A DNA stretch of 54,459 bases, taken from an uncultured Gallionellaceae bacterium (GTDB lineage: Bacteria > Pseudomonadota > Gammaproteobacteria > Burkholderiales > Gallionellaceae). The notes below the pieces were generated by a model, which was given only the letters and a program-made list of their open reading frames with translations, did no database searches and was not told the origin of the DNA. The stretch is taken from positions 1 through 54,459 of the forward strand of contig CAINCU010000058.1 of the NCBI GenBank assembly GCA_903847155.1, read 5' to 3'. Of this stretch, positions 26,520 through 34,757 are shown piece by piece (the stretch's first letter is position 1; the number at the start of each line of letters is the position of its first letter). The translations under genes were made by a program, and so were the position numbers.

Positions 26520-28172
26520 TTAGATTCGAGCAGGGTCATTCTTTTGTATTCCAAGATGTGCCTCAATAGCACCTTTCTCCCAAACCCAAACATCATGGGG
26601 GAGCATTTTTGTTCGTAAGTTTTGAATTGCGTGCGTCATGTTCGCCGCCATAACTTCAAAAGCCTCCTCGGCACTCAATGCGCCTCCCCGTTGAGGCAAG
26701 CCTGACGCATCAAGCGCAAAATCTTCAGCAGTTGCATTCGCTGTAAACCACGCCTTGCAAGCTCCAATGTCGGGGTCGTTTTGAACTATCAAACCATCTG
26801 CGATGGCTTGCCTGAAAACAAAATCAACATCGACTATTGCCTTTGGTGTAAACCCTACCGCCCGGAGTATTCTTAGCAAAGGAGGGATCGAGGAACTGCC
26901 TGTTGCAGACACCATACATACTTTGTTTCTGCCTAAGCTGGTGCCACGCACTACTCTATACATATCTGGCAAAAGCATAGCTTCGGTTTTACCCTCAACA
27001 AGGACAACCTTTTCTGAAAAAAGAAGGAAGGTTGAATTCTGGAGAGAAAAAATCATACCAGCCTGATGTGGATGAGCAGAAAAAGACGTGGCTGCGGATG
27101 CGAGTTTTTGCCTAACGGCAGTTTCACCACTTGCGGTTTTATATACGACTGATGTATTCAGTGCCTCTTCTTTGCCTGCAAATAATGGCGAATGCGTCGA
27201 GAATATTACTTGGAAATTCGCTCTCGATAACATCTGAAGGGATTCTTTTAGAATTTCTACCGCTTGTGGATGGAGATACAACTCAGGTTCATCAATTAAC
27301 AGTATCACTGTGCCTGGGGCAGGTTGACCTTGCACCGCTTGCTGTGCAAGAAGTTGGATCATCGCCATTTGAACCGTACGTTGTGCACCATGTCCATATG
27401 ATGTAAATGGTCGCTGCGTGCCAGCAGCGTCAGATAAATCTAGTGTAGCGCCCTTAATCAATTCATCTAGCTCAGGAGTCTCAATTGTTAGATGGACAGC
27501 AAGCCCTGGGAAAAATGCGCCAAGTGCTGTTGTTGCCTGCGTTTCGAGGGACGCTAGCTGGTTGATCCGATTGGGGCCGTTTAAGAGATTGCCAACTGTT
27601 TGGATTGCCTGTTGCACCGTGTTGACCGCAGTTGCGTTATGCGTTTTAATCTGCTCAAGTGTGTATTTTAGGAGCAGACCAATTGTATTTCTTGTACCAA
27701 ACTTACCAACGTCGTCGGCGGCATCATCCATTGCCTCAATATATATTGGCTCTGGAAATAACACACCAATTGCATTATCCAAACCGGTAGGGTTGGGTTT
27801 CCACGTGTTCGTGGCAGGATCAAATACGTCTAGCTTGATGTCTTTTGCTGAGCAATTCGGTTGATCTTGCCTTCTGCGAATTATGAGTCTGTCGTTATTA
27901 ATGTACGGTAAAACTTGCGCTTGCTGGTTTGCGGGGAGCAATGGCAGTGAAGCGGTTATTCCAGAAATCACTCCCTCTACAGTTACAGGATCATTAGTGA
28001 TGTAAAAATGATGCTTCGTCAGTACTGATTTCTTTAAGAGCCAATTTATTGCTCGGAGGATATTTGATTTCCCAGAGTTGTTATATCCAACTATTGGATT
28101 AAAGTCTGATAGGTCTACAGGAACGGATAGGCACGAGCAAAAATTATTTATGTTGACGCTATCAAGTTTCAT
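26520..28172 (-). CDS. OLD-family ATP-dependent nuclease (ABC ATPase plus TOPRIM), 550 residues
   Basis: The N-terminal ABC/SMC-like ATPase has a Walker A (GYNNSGKSNILR, residues 29-40), a signature region around SYGHGAQRTVQMAM and a Walker B (VILLIDEPELYLHP, near 290), then FSTHSPLFAG. A TOPRIM domain follows: VVLVEGKTEAMLLPD near residue 393 with the glutamate, and AIVDVDF for the DxD. This is the OLD layout of standalone (class 1) enzymes and also of GajA of Gabija. No UvrD-like partner is adjacent, so standalone OLD is the better call. It is probably an anti-phage nuclease. Confidence 0.85.
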   Translation of the reverse strand: MKLDSVNINNFCSCLSVPVDLSDFNPIVGYNNSGKSNILRAINWLLKKSVLTKHHFYITNDPVTVEGVISGITASLPLLPANQQAQVLPYINNDRLIIRRRQDQPNCSAKDIKLDVFDPATNTWKPNPTGLDNAIGVLFPEPIYIEAMDDAADDVGKFGTRNTIGLLLKYTLEQIKTHNATAVNTVQQAIQTVGNLLNGPNRINQLASLETQATTALGAFFPGLAVHLTIETPELDELIKGATLDLSDAAGTQRPFTSYGHGAQRTVQMAMIQLLAQQAVQGQPAPGTVILLIDEPELYLHPQAVEILKESLQMLSRANFQVIFSTHSPLFAGKEEALNTSVVYKTASGETAVRQKLASAATSFSAHPHQAGMIFSLQNSTFLLFSEKVVLVEGKTEAMLLPDMYRVVRGTSLGRNKVCMVSATGSSSIPPLLRILRAVGFTPKAIVDVDFVFRQAIADGLIVQNDPDIGACKAWFTANATAEDFALDASGLPQRGGALSAEEAFEVMAANMTHAIQNLRTKMLPHDVWVWEKGAIEAHLGIQKNDPARI

Positions 28173-28223
28173 AACAGTTCCTGTGAAATAATTATCGTTT
28201 ACGGTTCTTTGTGAAGAGTCCCA

Positions 28224-29053
28224 TCACTTAATACCCACTCCCAACCACGCATCCGAAGTCAGCGGCCTCTTCAGCGTAGGCAGTGTCTCTTCCAGCCAAG
28301 CCAGCGCAAGCTTTTCCTTCTCTCGCCACAACGCTTCGCCCAATCTCTTCTTCATCATCTGTATCGGGGCGCTGCCTTTGACCATGTTGTCCCAGAATTC
28401 GGTGGTGCTGCCGACGGGGAAGGGTTTGGTGATGCTGCGTATCTCGATGTTGCGGAACCCGGCTTCCCGCATTTCTTGCTTGAAGCGCTCTGGGTTTTCC
28501 AGTGTGGTGACGGAGCGTTGCGGTTGCGGCAGGTCGGGCTTGATGGCGCGCAGTGCGCCGAACATGGTCTGCATCGCGGGCGATTGGTCTACGGGTGTCC
28601 AACTGGTGATGGCGATGCTGCCGCCCGGTTTGAGGGTGCGGTAGATTTCGGCGAAGCCGCGTTGGCGGTCGGGGAAGAACATGAGGCCGAACAGCGAGAA
28701 GGCGGCATCGAAGGTTGCGTCGGTATAGGGTAGGGTTTGCGCATCGCCGCAGTGCAGGGCGATGTGCGGTGTCCGGCTTGTTCGATCTTGTTGCGGAACA
28801 CGGCGAGCATGGCTTCGGAGAAGTCGATACCGTGTACTTTCTCGGCATAGTGCACGAGTCGGAGCGCCAATGTGCCGGGGCCGCAGATGACATCGAGCAC
28901 GGTTGAAATCGGTTTGAGTTGGCTGGCCGCGATGGCTTCGTCGGCGAATTGCTCGAACACGAGCATGGTGGTTTCGGCGTAGCCGTCGGCGACGAGGTTC
29001 CATGGTTCGCTGGTGGCGAACGGGTTCTGGTTGTTGGCTTGCGGTTGAGACAA
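28224..29053 (-). pseudogene. Class I SAM-dependent methyltransferase, frameshifted
   Basis: Two overlapping frames together read one methyltransferase of about 276 residues. The first (from ATG 29053) gives MSQPQANNQNPFATSEPWNL, motif I STVLDVICGPGTLALRL and IDFSEAMLAVF. The second gives HCGDAQTLPYTDATFDAAFS, LMFFPDRQRGFAE and LKPGGSIAITSW to the stop at 28224. One base is missing near 28765-28778. It may be a real loss or a sequencing error. UbiE/small-molecule-type methyltransferase is most likely. Its GC content is clearly higher than its neighbours, so it probably came from elsewhere. Confidence 0.85.
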
Positions 29054-29389
29054 GTGCTTCCCCCTTCAGTCGTGAACTGGCTATGCTCCCGTCTGTGCGG
29101 GAACCCGTTTGCGCCAGCTCCTATTCTGGGGATTATGCCTTTAGCCTCGCGCCGTACGTGCGGTGCGATGTGCTGTGGCAGTTCTGCAAGTGCGTGAACT
29201 GTAATCGGCGCAGTGATGTGTGTCAACACGCACGCCGCTCACACATGAAGGGGGTGATTATGTGTGTTTTATGAATTGCCGGTCGAATGTGTGAGTTCAG
29301 AAAACTTGAAACCGGACGTTCCCGAAAGCTGCGCCAGAATCACTTTTAGAAAATCGCGACGGTCAGCTTAGGCCGATTTCGCGACCTAG
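29054..29389. other. Gene-free stretch holding one copy of an inverted intergenic repeat
   Basis: No gene is seen. The part from about 29283 to 29403 is related, in opposite orientation, to 30718-30830. Hairpin-forming TCGCGA and GGCCGATTTCGCGAC sequences lie at its right end. Confidence 0.45.
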
Positions 29390-29403
29390 CTGATTCTCGG
29401 TCA
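29283..29403 (-). repeat. Diverged inverted repeat, copy A
   Basis: Read on the minus strand it shares GAGAATCAGC, CGAAATCGGCCT, a run like TTCTxAAAAG and GTCCGxTTTCAA, in the same order, with 30718-30830 on the plus strand. The two copies frame the NHL fragment and the TraB-like gene. Confidence 0.5.
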
Positions 29404-29866
29404 TAGCACTTTTGCCGGACCTAACAATGCGGCATGTATAAGCAACGGCGGTTACTGTCCAGTCGGGGCAGCAAACGGCGTTGGCAATGCGGCAAGGTTT
29501 TACGGCGTCTATGCCATCACGACCGATGGTGTCAGTTTGTTTAGTACTGATAATACCGGCAACACCATACGTCAGACCGTGATTGCGACCGGGCAGGTCA
29601 CTACATCAGGCGCATTCAACGAACGCGTACAAAACCCAGTCGGCAGCAGTAAAGCTATGACCAAGCGCGAACTGGTCGTCTTGATCGCCGGGGCGGCAGC
29701 AGTTAACTACAAACCCATAACAGACCCCATCGTCGGGGTCGAATTCAGCCGGGTGGAAGTCCTCAACGAAAAAAACAAGGCTGGGGTCAACGCTGGAAAC
29801 GTAGGTCTTTCCGATTTCGGGAAGGGCGTATTGCATGGCGAAGTTATCCACAAAGTAGGGGTGTGA
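29390..29866 (+). pseudogene. Fragment of an NHL-repeat (beta-propeller) protein
   Basis: The open frame begins directly after a stop at 29387 with no proper start; TTG 29537 is internal. Residues up to about 80 (GVGNAARFYGVYAITTDGVS, STDNTGNTIRQTVIATGQVT) match the NHL-repeat pattern G-I-T-T-D-G-x-x-L-x-x-x-D-T-x-N-x-T-I-R. The following 75 residues are not recognised. NHL proteins are usually long secreted beta-propellers with many repeats; only about one and a half are left. It looks like a decayed remnant with a foreign tail. Confidence 0.6.
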
Positions 29867-29907
29867 ATAGAAATTCTATTCTTTATTACTCTAGCTGGGC
29901 GCTCGCC

Positions 29908-30594
29908 CTACCCGTCATGTGTATCGCCATTAGACGAAGGTTCCCCTCCTGTCCACACAGTCCAAGTTATAAGGTCAGGCTCTGCTGCCACGCGTCTCAT
30001 AATGCCTTCAACAATGGGGCGTCGGTGTTCAGCGCCGACAAGGAGAATCCCATTCCTGTTTGGGACGCTTCGGAAAATGGAAAAGATTGTGGACAACATG
30101 CACTCTTCCCTTCTTCGTAATAAATCATTCCACGTCCAAAAAATTCTCTTAAGCTGATCGCTGTTGGATTCTGCGACGGATTTCTCAAGTTCTTCTTGTG
30201 CTCTCACACTCAAGGCATCGAAATCTGCGCTTACCAGGTAGCCAAAGCCGAATTGTTCCGTCTTCAATCTGGTCTCGTTAATTAAGGGGAGATACGCAAT
30301 GCTGTCGTTTTCAACATAATCTAGCAGCAGGTCCATTTCTTCCTTGAAGTTCTGCGGGGGCAATATATCGTCTACAGGAATGTGCGGTACGGCCTTTTCC
30401 CTAAGGTATCTACGGAGTGCCCTTACTTCCAAGGTGTGCATGGACATGTTGTGATAGCAAAGATCGTAACTAGACTCGCTTAACTCCTCAAAGATGATGT
30501 CCGGATCGAGTGCCCGGATGATCTTTAGTAGCTCGTCTTCGTCGCACTTGCCTGAATCATTGTGAATCGTGAAAACGATGGTTAAACATCCCAT
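29908..30594 (-). CDS. TraB/TIKI-like protein of unknown role, 228 residues
   Basis: Features recalling the TraB/TIKI/EreA-like fold are IRALDPDIIFEELSESSYD (EE pair), EVRALRRYLREKAVPHIPVD, a helical middle, RRREECMLSTIFSIFR and GILLVGAEHRRPIVEGI (GxxH). The order of these motifs fits, but the match is tentative. TIKI-type members are metal-dependent hydrolases; substrate cannot be inferred. It has no signal peptide. It is divergent from the reverse transcriptase operon, sharing a 308-base upstream region. Confidence 0.5.
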   Translation of the reverse strand: MGCLTIVFTIHNDSGKCDEDELLKIIRALDPDIIFEELSESSYDLCYHNMSMHTLEVRALRRYLREKAVPHIPVDDILPPQNFKEEMDLLLDYVENDSIAYLPLINETRLKTEQFGFGYLVSADFDALSVRAQEELEKSVAESNSDQLKRIFWTWNDLLRRREECMLSTIFSIFRSVPNRNGILLVGAEHRRPIVEGIMRRVAAEPDLITWTVWTGGEPSSNGDTHDG

Positions 30595-30902
30595 GTTTGT
30601 TTTACCTGAAATTGGTTGGCATCAATTTTACGCGGACGTAATGATTACGTACGCAATCTGATCCGCCCTGTTCAAGGAAGCTGACTAGCCTAGCGATAAC
30701 AGAACAAGTCAGCTATGGGCGAGAATCAGCCAAGTCACGAAATCGGCCTGACCGGACTCCGGCGAAATTCTGAAAAGATTATCTGCCCATCCTGCCGCAA
30801 TGTCCGCTTTCAACTTTTTAGAAGAATCATATATAGGCAGGGTATAGAGACTCCGGTATATTGACCACGCCGTAATGACGGGATATCTATAGGGGCAAAG
30901 AA
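30595..30902 (+). other. Structured leader of the reverse transcriptase operon, possible ncRNA
   Basis: No open frame is supported here. Two strong inverted repeats stand out: 30632-30654 (ACGTAAT-G-ATTACGT core) and AGCTGACT/AGTCAGCT (30679-30686 and 30707-30714, 20-base loop). Further right lies copy B of a diverged repeat. Many defence reverse transcriptases are encoded next to a structured template RNA, so a ncRNA here is possible. AT-rich TATATA and TATAGA sequences near 30833-30850 may be the promoter of the operon. Confidence 0.4.
30718..30830 (+). repeat. Diverged inverted repeat, copy B
   Basis: Shares ordered blocks with the minus strand of 29283-29403 (GAGAATCAGC, CGAAATCGGCCT, TTCTGAAAAG, GTCCGCTTTCAA). 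Confidence 0.5.
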
Positions 30903-32546
30903 ATGCCAGAAGTAAGCTTGGTGCATTTTTCGCGTGCTGCTGCTGATATCAGCGCACATGGTGACAACGACACACTTCCGTTTGATATTGATACGCAGTT
31001 TATTTCGCATAAACAGCTTGAACTTGCTCGCTTGGCGTTCGCGTTCTTCGAGCAGCTACAAAGCGATAGTGAACAAAATAGCACACGAAAGATATCCGAA
31101 CTCAGTGTTTTCAGCGAACGACTTTTAGCGCCAACTGGGCCGACAGGCTTTCGCGTTGTAACTAAAATACATCCATTTTGGAACATCTACTTCAACGGTC
31201 TCGGCGTAGCAATTGGTGAAGCATTGGAAAATAGTCGTGACGGACGGGTCTTTTCTTACCGCTTCCTGCTCAACGGTGGTAATGAGTTGTTTGATAGAGC
31301 GTCCTCGTGGAAAGCGTTTCGTGAAAAAACTGTTGCCGATGCCAAGGCCGCAGGTGATGAAACAATCATTGTACAAACCGACATTTCTAGTTTCTACGAG
31401 CACATCTCACATCACCATATTGAGAACTTTATAGACGACCTGTTTCCAGCCAATGGACGTATTGGCAATCAAGTGAATGCCCTCCTCAGCAAGTTCTCAT
31501 CTGGAAGATCTTTTGGTCTTCCAGTCGGAGGGCAGTGCTCCCGAATTCTTGCAGAACTATTCCTCAATTCAGTTGATCATCGAATGACGGGAGCCAAAAT
31601 CAGGTGGCACAGGTATGTCGATGACTATGTTTTGGTTGCTAGTTCTCATGCTGATGCCTACAAGGCACTTGCCTTTCTTTCGCACACGCTCGCCGATTAC
31701 GGACTTACGCTGAATAAGACAAAGACTGTAATGCTTACATCGAAACATTACTCGGACTATGTAACGGCCCAGCTAGGCGGCAATGACGACGAGGCAGGAA
31801 AACTTAGAGAGATTGATTTGCGCTTTGATCCTTACTCAGATACATCAGTCGAAGATTATGAGTCGTTGAAACAAACCGTCGAGGGCCTTCAAGTCCATAA
31901 ACTTCTAAACCGTGAGTTAGAAAAAGCCATCCCAGATACTTTTTTAGTGACGCAGATCGGGAGGACACTTAGGTTGCAGGAGCCGAATGTAGCCATTCAA
32001 CTAGCTTCCACACTCCTCAGCCAAGACAACCTTCACGCGTTTCGTGCATCGTGGCCAACCATTATGCGTGGTGTCACAAATCTTCGCGCGTCTGAAGAAT
32101 TTAACAGCATCTTTTCCGAACTCGATCGGCTTCTGGATATTATCCCTGAGCATTCTGCACATCTGCTACAGACAGAGGCAGGTCTTCTCCATTATCTTCG
32201 GACGCTGAGGTTCGTGCGGACAACGCAAAGATCAGCCTTCGTCCAAAATATCTACAATACAACTCGTTCCGATACCGTCAGGAGGTCTTGCATTGATTGC
32301 TGGCGGCAGTGGAAAGACAGGGATGCTTTCACCTTCCTCCGAAATAGATGGAATGAGCTTAGCCCCGAGTGCCAGCGCATTGTGTGGCTATCGGCATCGT
32401 CTTTTGGTGATCAAGGTGAAGGATTCAAACGACAAATTAGGCCAAGCTTAAATCAATCATGGAGACTTGGGATTGAGCGCCAAGGCATCACGAGTTATGC
32501 TTCAATTTATCAGGAGTGGTGCGATGACGCACAACACTGCGAGTGA
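30903..32546 (+). CDS. Reverse transcriptase of a defence-type (UG/Abi) lineage, 547 residues
   Basis: RT motifs are clear: IVQTDISSFYEHISHHHIE (D160), FGLPVGGQCSRILAELFLN, WHRYVDDYVLVASS (YVDD, 238-241), LNKTKTVML. The N-terminal 150 residues and the C-terminal 250, which look helical and repeat-like, are not maturase or endonuclease domains, so this is not a group II intron RT. The retron marker sequences (NAxxH, VTG) are absent. This fits the UG/Abi RTs (DRT, AbiA, AbiK), but I cannot assign a class. Start ATG 30903 follows AGGGG. It overlaps the downstream nuclease gene by 23 bases. All catalytic aspartates are present. Confidence 0.88.
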   Translation: MPEVSLVHFSRAAADISAHGDNDTLPFDIDTQFISHKQLELARLAFAFFEQLQSDSEQNSTRKISELSVFSERLLAPTGPTGFRVVTKIHPFWNIYFNGLGVAIGEALENSRDGRVFSYRFLLNGGNELFDRASSWKAFREKTVADAKAAGDETIIVQTDISSFYEHISHHHIENFIDDLFPANGRIGNQVNALLSKFSSGRSFGLPVGGQCSRILAELFLNSVDHRMTGAKIRWHRYVDDYVLVASSHADAYKALAFLSHTLADYGLTLNKTKTVMLTSKHYSDYVTAQLGGNDDEAGKLREIDLRFDPYSDTSVEDYESLKQTVEGLQVHKLLNRELEKAIPDTFLVTQIGRTLRLQEPNVAIQLASTLLSQDNLHAFRASWPTIMRGVTNLRASEEFNSIFSELDRLLDIIPEHSAHLLQTEAGLLHYLRTLRFVRTTQRSAFVQNIYNTTRSDTVRRSCIDCWRQWKDRDAFTFLRNRWNELSPECQRIVWLSASSFGDQGEGFKRQIRPSLNQSWRLGIERQGITSYASIYQEWCDDAQHCE

Positions 32547-33258
32547 CCCCAGAACAGTTGCACGCAACATCCCTGGTGCTTTTGACTCATTATTTCCTCA
32601 ATTAACACCCAGTGTCGTCGCACATTTCAACCGAACAGCACAGCTGTCACCTTGCACACCAATTCCTATTGAGATGGTGCAGGCGAGTATGCTTAATAAA
32701 GCTATGCTGTTTGAACTCGGTTTCACCGTTGGTGAAAAGCTGCTAGAAGGAAATACTATTGACTGGGGTGATTGCTTGCGGGTTGCTATCGCTCGGCAGA
32801 AACGTTACTTCGACGCACAAGTACCGAGTGAGCTTTCTGAGCTTGACAAAGTGGTTGCCGAAATGACCGGCAGAAACATCTCAACAATGATTAAGCAGTT
32901 GGCCGCAGAACGTAACCATCCTATAAGGGCAACTCCTGCCGTACCTGGTTTTCAGTGGATTTCGTCAGGGCACGGTGATTTTGAAATCGGCCCGACCCTA
33001 ATTGAGGTAAAGTGTAGTAGTGGCAATTTTTCAGCTCCGGACTATCGGCAGGTTGTTATGTATTGGTTGCTCAGCTTTGCTGCATCAGTAGAAGATAATC
33101 GCGCGGAGTGGTCAGAAGGGATTCTATTAAACCCACGTTCAGCGAAGTATGTGGTGTTCAAGCTTGACGACTTTTTGCGTGTGATAAGTGGTGGGCGAAC
33201 AAAAGTGGAGATTCTTCAGCTTTTCTCTTCAATGGTCGGTACCCGCGGTGTTAAATAG
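32524..33258 (+). CDS. PD-(D/E)XK nuclease-like partner of the reverse transcriptase, 244 residues
   Basis: The C-terminal half has a nuclease core: GHGDFEIGPTLIEVKCSS with D152, E161 and K163, then DYRQVVMYWLLSF, which resembles the QxxxY motif of RecB/Cas4-type nucleases. The N-terminal half is helical and unrecognised. Start ATG 32524 is chosen over the open frame at 32467 because AGGAG lies 8 bases upstream. It overlaps the RT gene by 23 bases, so the two are coupled. A nuclease fused by operon to an RT suggests an effector, or a processing enzyme for the RT product. Confidence 0.75.
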   Translation: MTHNTASDPRTVARNIPGAFDSLFPQLTPSVVAHFNRTAQLSPCTPIPIEMVQASMLNKAMLFELGFTVGEKLLEGNTIDWGDCLRVAIARQKRYFDAQVPSELSELDKVVAEMTGRNISTMIKQLAAERNHPIRATPAVPGFQWISSGHGDFEIGPTLIEVKCSSGNFSAPDYRQVVMYWLLSFAASVEDNRAEWSEGILLNPRSAKYVVFKLDDFLRVISGGRTKVEILQLFSSMVGTRGVK

Positions 33259-33275
33259 GTGTCATTGGAGGATAC

Positions 33276-34118
33276 TTGGACATTAGCCTAATCGCGACCA
33301 TTGTAACTTCGCTAGTTGGCGTCGCTACTGCGTACCATATTGCAGTTCGTACGGGAGCCTACCTGCAACCATCGTTAAAGCTTCGTTTCGGCTATCCTGT
33401 TAGCAACAAAATTTATCGTACCCCGATCGCTTTTCTGATCGGTGTCCCGCGTACTGTTACTCGTGACTATTGCGTCATACCTTTTCCAGTGGAGCTCGAC
33501 AGCGGAAGCGCCCCAGTCAAGAACGTACACGTACAATTCTCATATCCACCTGGACGCGACTTGTCTCGTCTAAACGCATTGAAGTCTGTTTATAAGGATT
33601 GTGCTTACGATGGGTGTAATCGCCGCACCATTCCTTTTGGCAAGCACACTATGGTTTACTATGAGCTACCAGATGTCCGGCGAAACCAACCCAACACCAT
33701 TTTAGAAATGCTGGTCTTCCATCGCGATGAGATCCAAGCAAGTACAACTGATCCTAGCGTAGTTAACTTCGATGAAATATCAATTTTGGTTAGGGCAGAG
33801 AATCACAAGGGGATAGATCAGTTTATTCTCGTCTGTGCAGTCTGGTCAGATACGCTGGAAGACCTGCAAAATGCTGCTCAAGCGGTTGCGATAGCAGCAA
33901 GAAAAAAACGGGGGTTGTTCGTCATTCATGCCAAGTCTCCAGGTTTCTTCTTTCTTCCCCAGCCACATCGTATCTGGCTTAAGAGCCTTCTTCTTTGTCA
34001 GGTCAATATCACGCATGCGGATAAAAACGTCGCTATCAGCTCTGGTCTAGACGGGAGCGCCACATTCCAGACCATGGATTTCCTTCCTGTACACATCACT
34101 CGTGCAGCGACAAGATGA
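33276..34118 (+). CDS. Membrane-anchored third protein of the RT operon, 280 residues
   Basis: The start is TTG at 33276 with GGAGG 4 to 5 bases upstream, 17 bases after the nuclease gene. The first 22 residues (DISLIATIVTSLVGVATAYH) form a single transmembrane helix. The rest (about 255 residues) looks beta-rich in the middle and ends with a hydrophobic patch near LPQPHRIWLKSLLLC. Nothing is recognised. A single N-terminal membrane helix is common in defence effectors that act at the membrane. With the RT and nuclease it makes a three-gene unit. Confidence 0.65.
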   Translation: MDISLIATIVTSLVGVATAYHIAVRTGAYLQPSLKLRFGYPVSNKIYRTPIAFLIGVPRTVTRDYCVIPFPVELDSGSAPVKNVHVQFSYPPGRDLSRLNALKSVYKDCAYDGCNRRTIPFGKHTMVYYELPDVRRNQPNTILEMLVFHRDEIQASTTDPSVVNFDEISILVRAENHKGIDQFILVCAVWSDTLEDLQNAAQAVAIAARKKRGLFVIHAKSPGFFFLPQPHRIWLKSLLLCQVNITHADKNVAISSGLDGSATFQTMDFLPVHITRAATR

Positions 34119-34171
34119 CATCTAACACTATCAAATCGCGTTGTCCGGTGAATTCGGCTGTTGGTAGTCTG

Positions 34172-34192
34172 CCGATCGATCTATTTGATCGG
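34172..34192 (+). terminator. Possible weak terminator hairpin after the RT operon
   Basis: Six-pair stem CCGATC/GATCGG with a 9-base loop, 54 bases after the last stop. The missing T-run makes factor-independent termination doubtful. Confidence 0.3.
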
Positions 34193-34326
34193 TAACTTAC
34201 AAAAGTTTAAAGCGCTATGTTTGCCGCAATTCAAAAGGGGCATCAAGGACATGAAAAAATCGTCAAGCTTGGATCACTTTATCGAGCCATCGTTAGTTAG
34301 ATGCACTATGTACTGAACCCGTCGCC

Positions 34327-34431
34327 ATGGACATGAAGGACTACTTAGAGAGCACTGGTGATGCACTTTCGCCAATGTTCAACTCAATCCGAGACTCGTC
34401 ATCTAGATTGATCGTCATGTACTTACTCTAG
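34327..34431 (+). CDS. Possible 34-residue peptide or gene fragment
   Basis: ATG 34327 opens a 34-codon frame (DYLESTGDALSPMFNSIRDS and SSRLIVMYLL). No ribosome site is seen. It reads like protein and may be a fragment of a lost gene. No match is recognised. Confidence 0.2.
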   Translation: MDMKDYLESTGDALSPMFNSIRDSSSRLIVMYLL

Positions 34432-34498
34432 CACAGCTATGACAGGGATTATCTAGCGGTGCTCGGCGAGAGGAAGGCTTGCGACGTAGAGTCGCGCT

Positions 34499-34757
34499 TT
34501 GCACGAACAATTGCGGCCAAGATCAAAACCAATCGATGCGTAAATGAGTTCAACTTCAGAAACATTGCGCGCAACAAACCATGGCGCTTCTGCATTGATG
34601 CGCTCACACCACATATTGGTGAACGTCTCCAGTTTGGCAGAAAACGATTCCGATAAATTAGAAAGCCTGTTTGCGGCGGCAACATCTCGTTTACGCTCGG
34701 CCATTCCGCGCGCAGTTCCAGCGTGACGCTTTGGCGCGCTAACCGCAATCTGTTTTC
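34499..34757 (-). pseudogene. Relic of the 3' end of a giant-recombinase gene
   Basis: The minus strand matches the 3' end of the giant recombinase gene (41955-42430) closely. Shared residues include APKRHAG, ANRLSNLSE, SAKLETFTNMWCERI and APWFVARN, and LILAAIVRAK in the next frame. About 215 bp between the two halves is missing, which breaks the frame. Homology starts near 34499 and ends near 34757. It is the leftover of a second, related recombinase gene in the same orientation. Confidence 0.85.

Larger units (their letters stand above)
34119..34498. other. Stretch after the RT operon: hairpin and possible small frame
   Basis: CCGATC (34172-34177) and GATCGG (34187-34192) form a hairpin that could end the operon, without a T-run. 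A 34-codon frame (34327-34431, MDMKDYLESTGDALSPMFNS and on) is listed separately. Nothing else is recognised. Confidence 0.4.

Noticed and set aside
30903-32546. Retron or group II intron reverse transcriptase
   Set aside because: No maturase/X or endonuclease domain, no NAxxH or VTG retron marks, and no clear msr-msd fold upstream.
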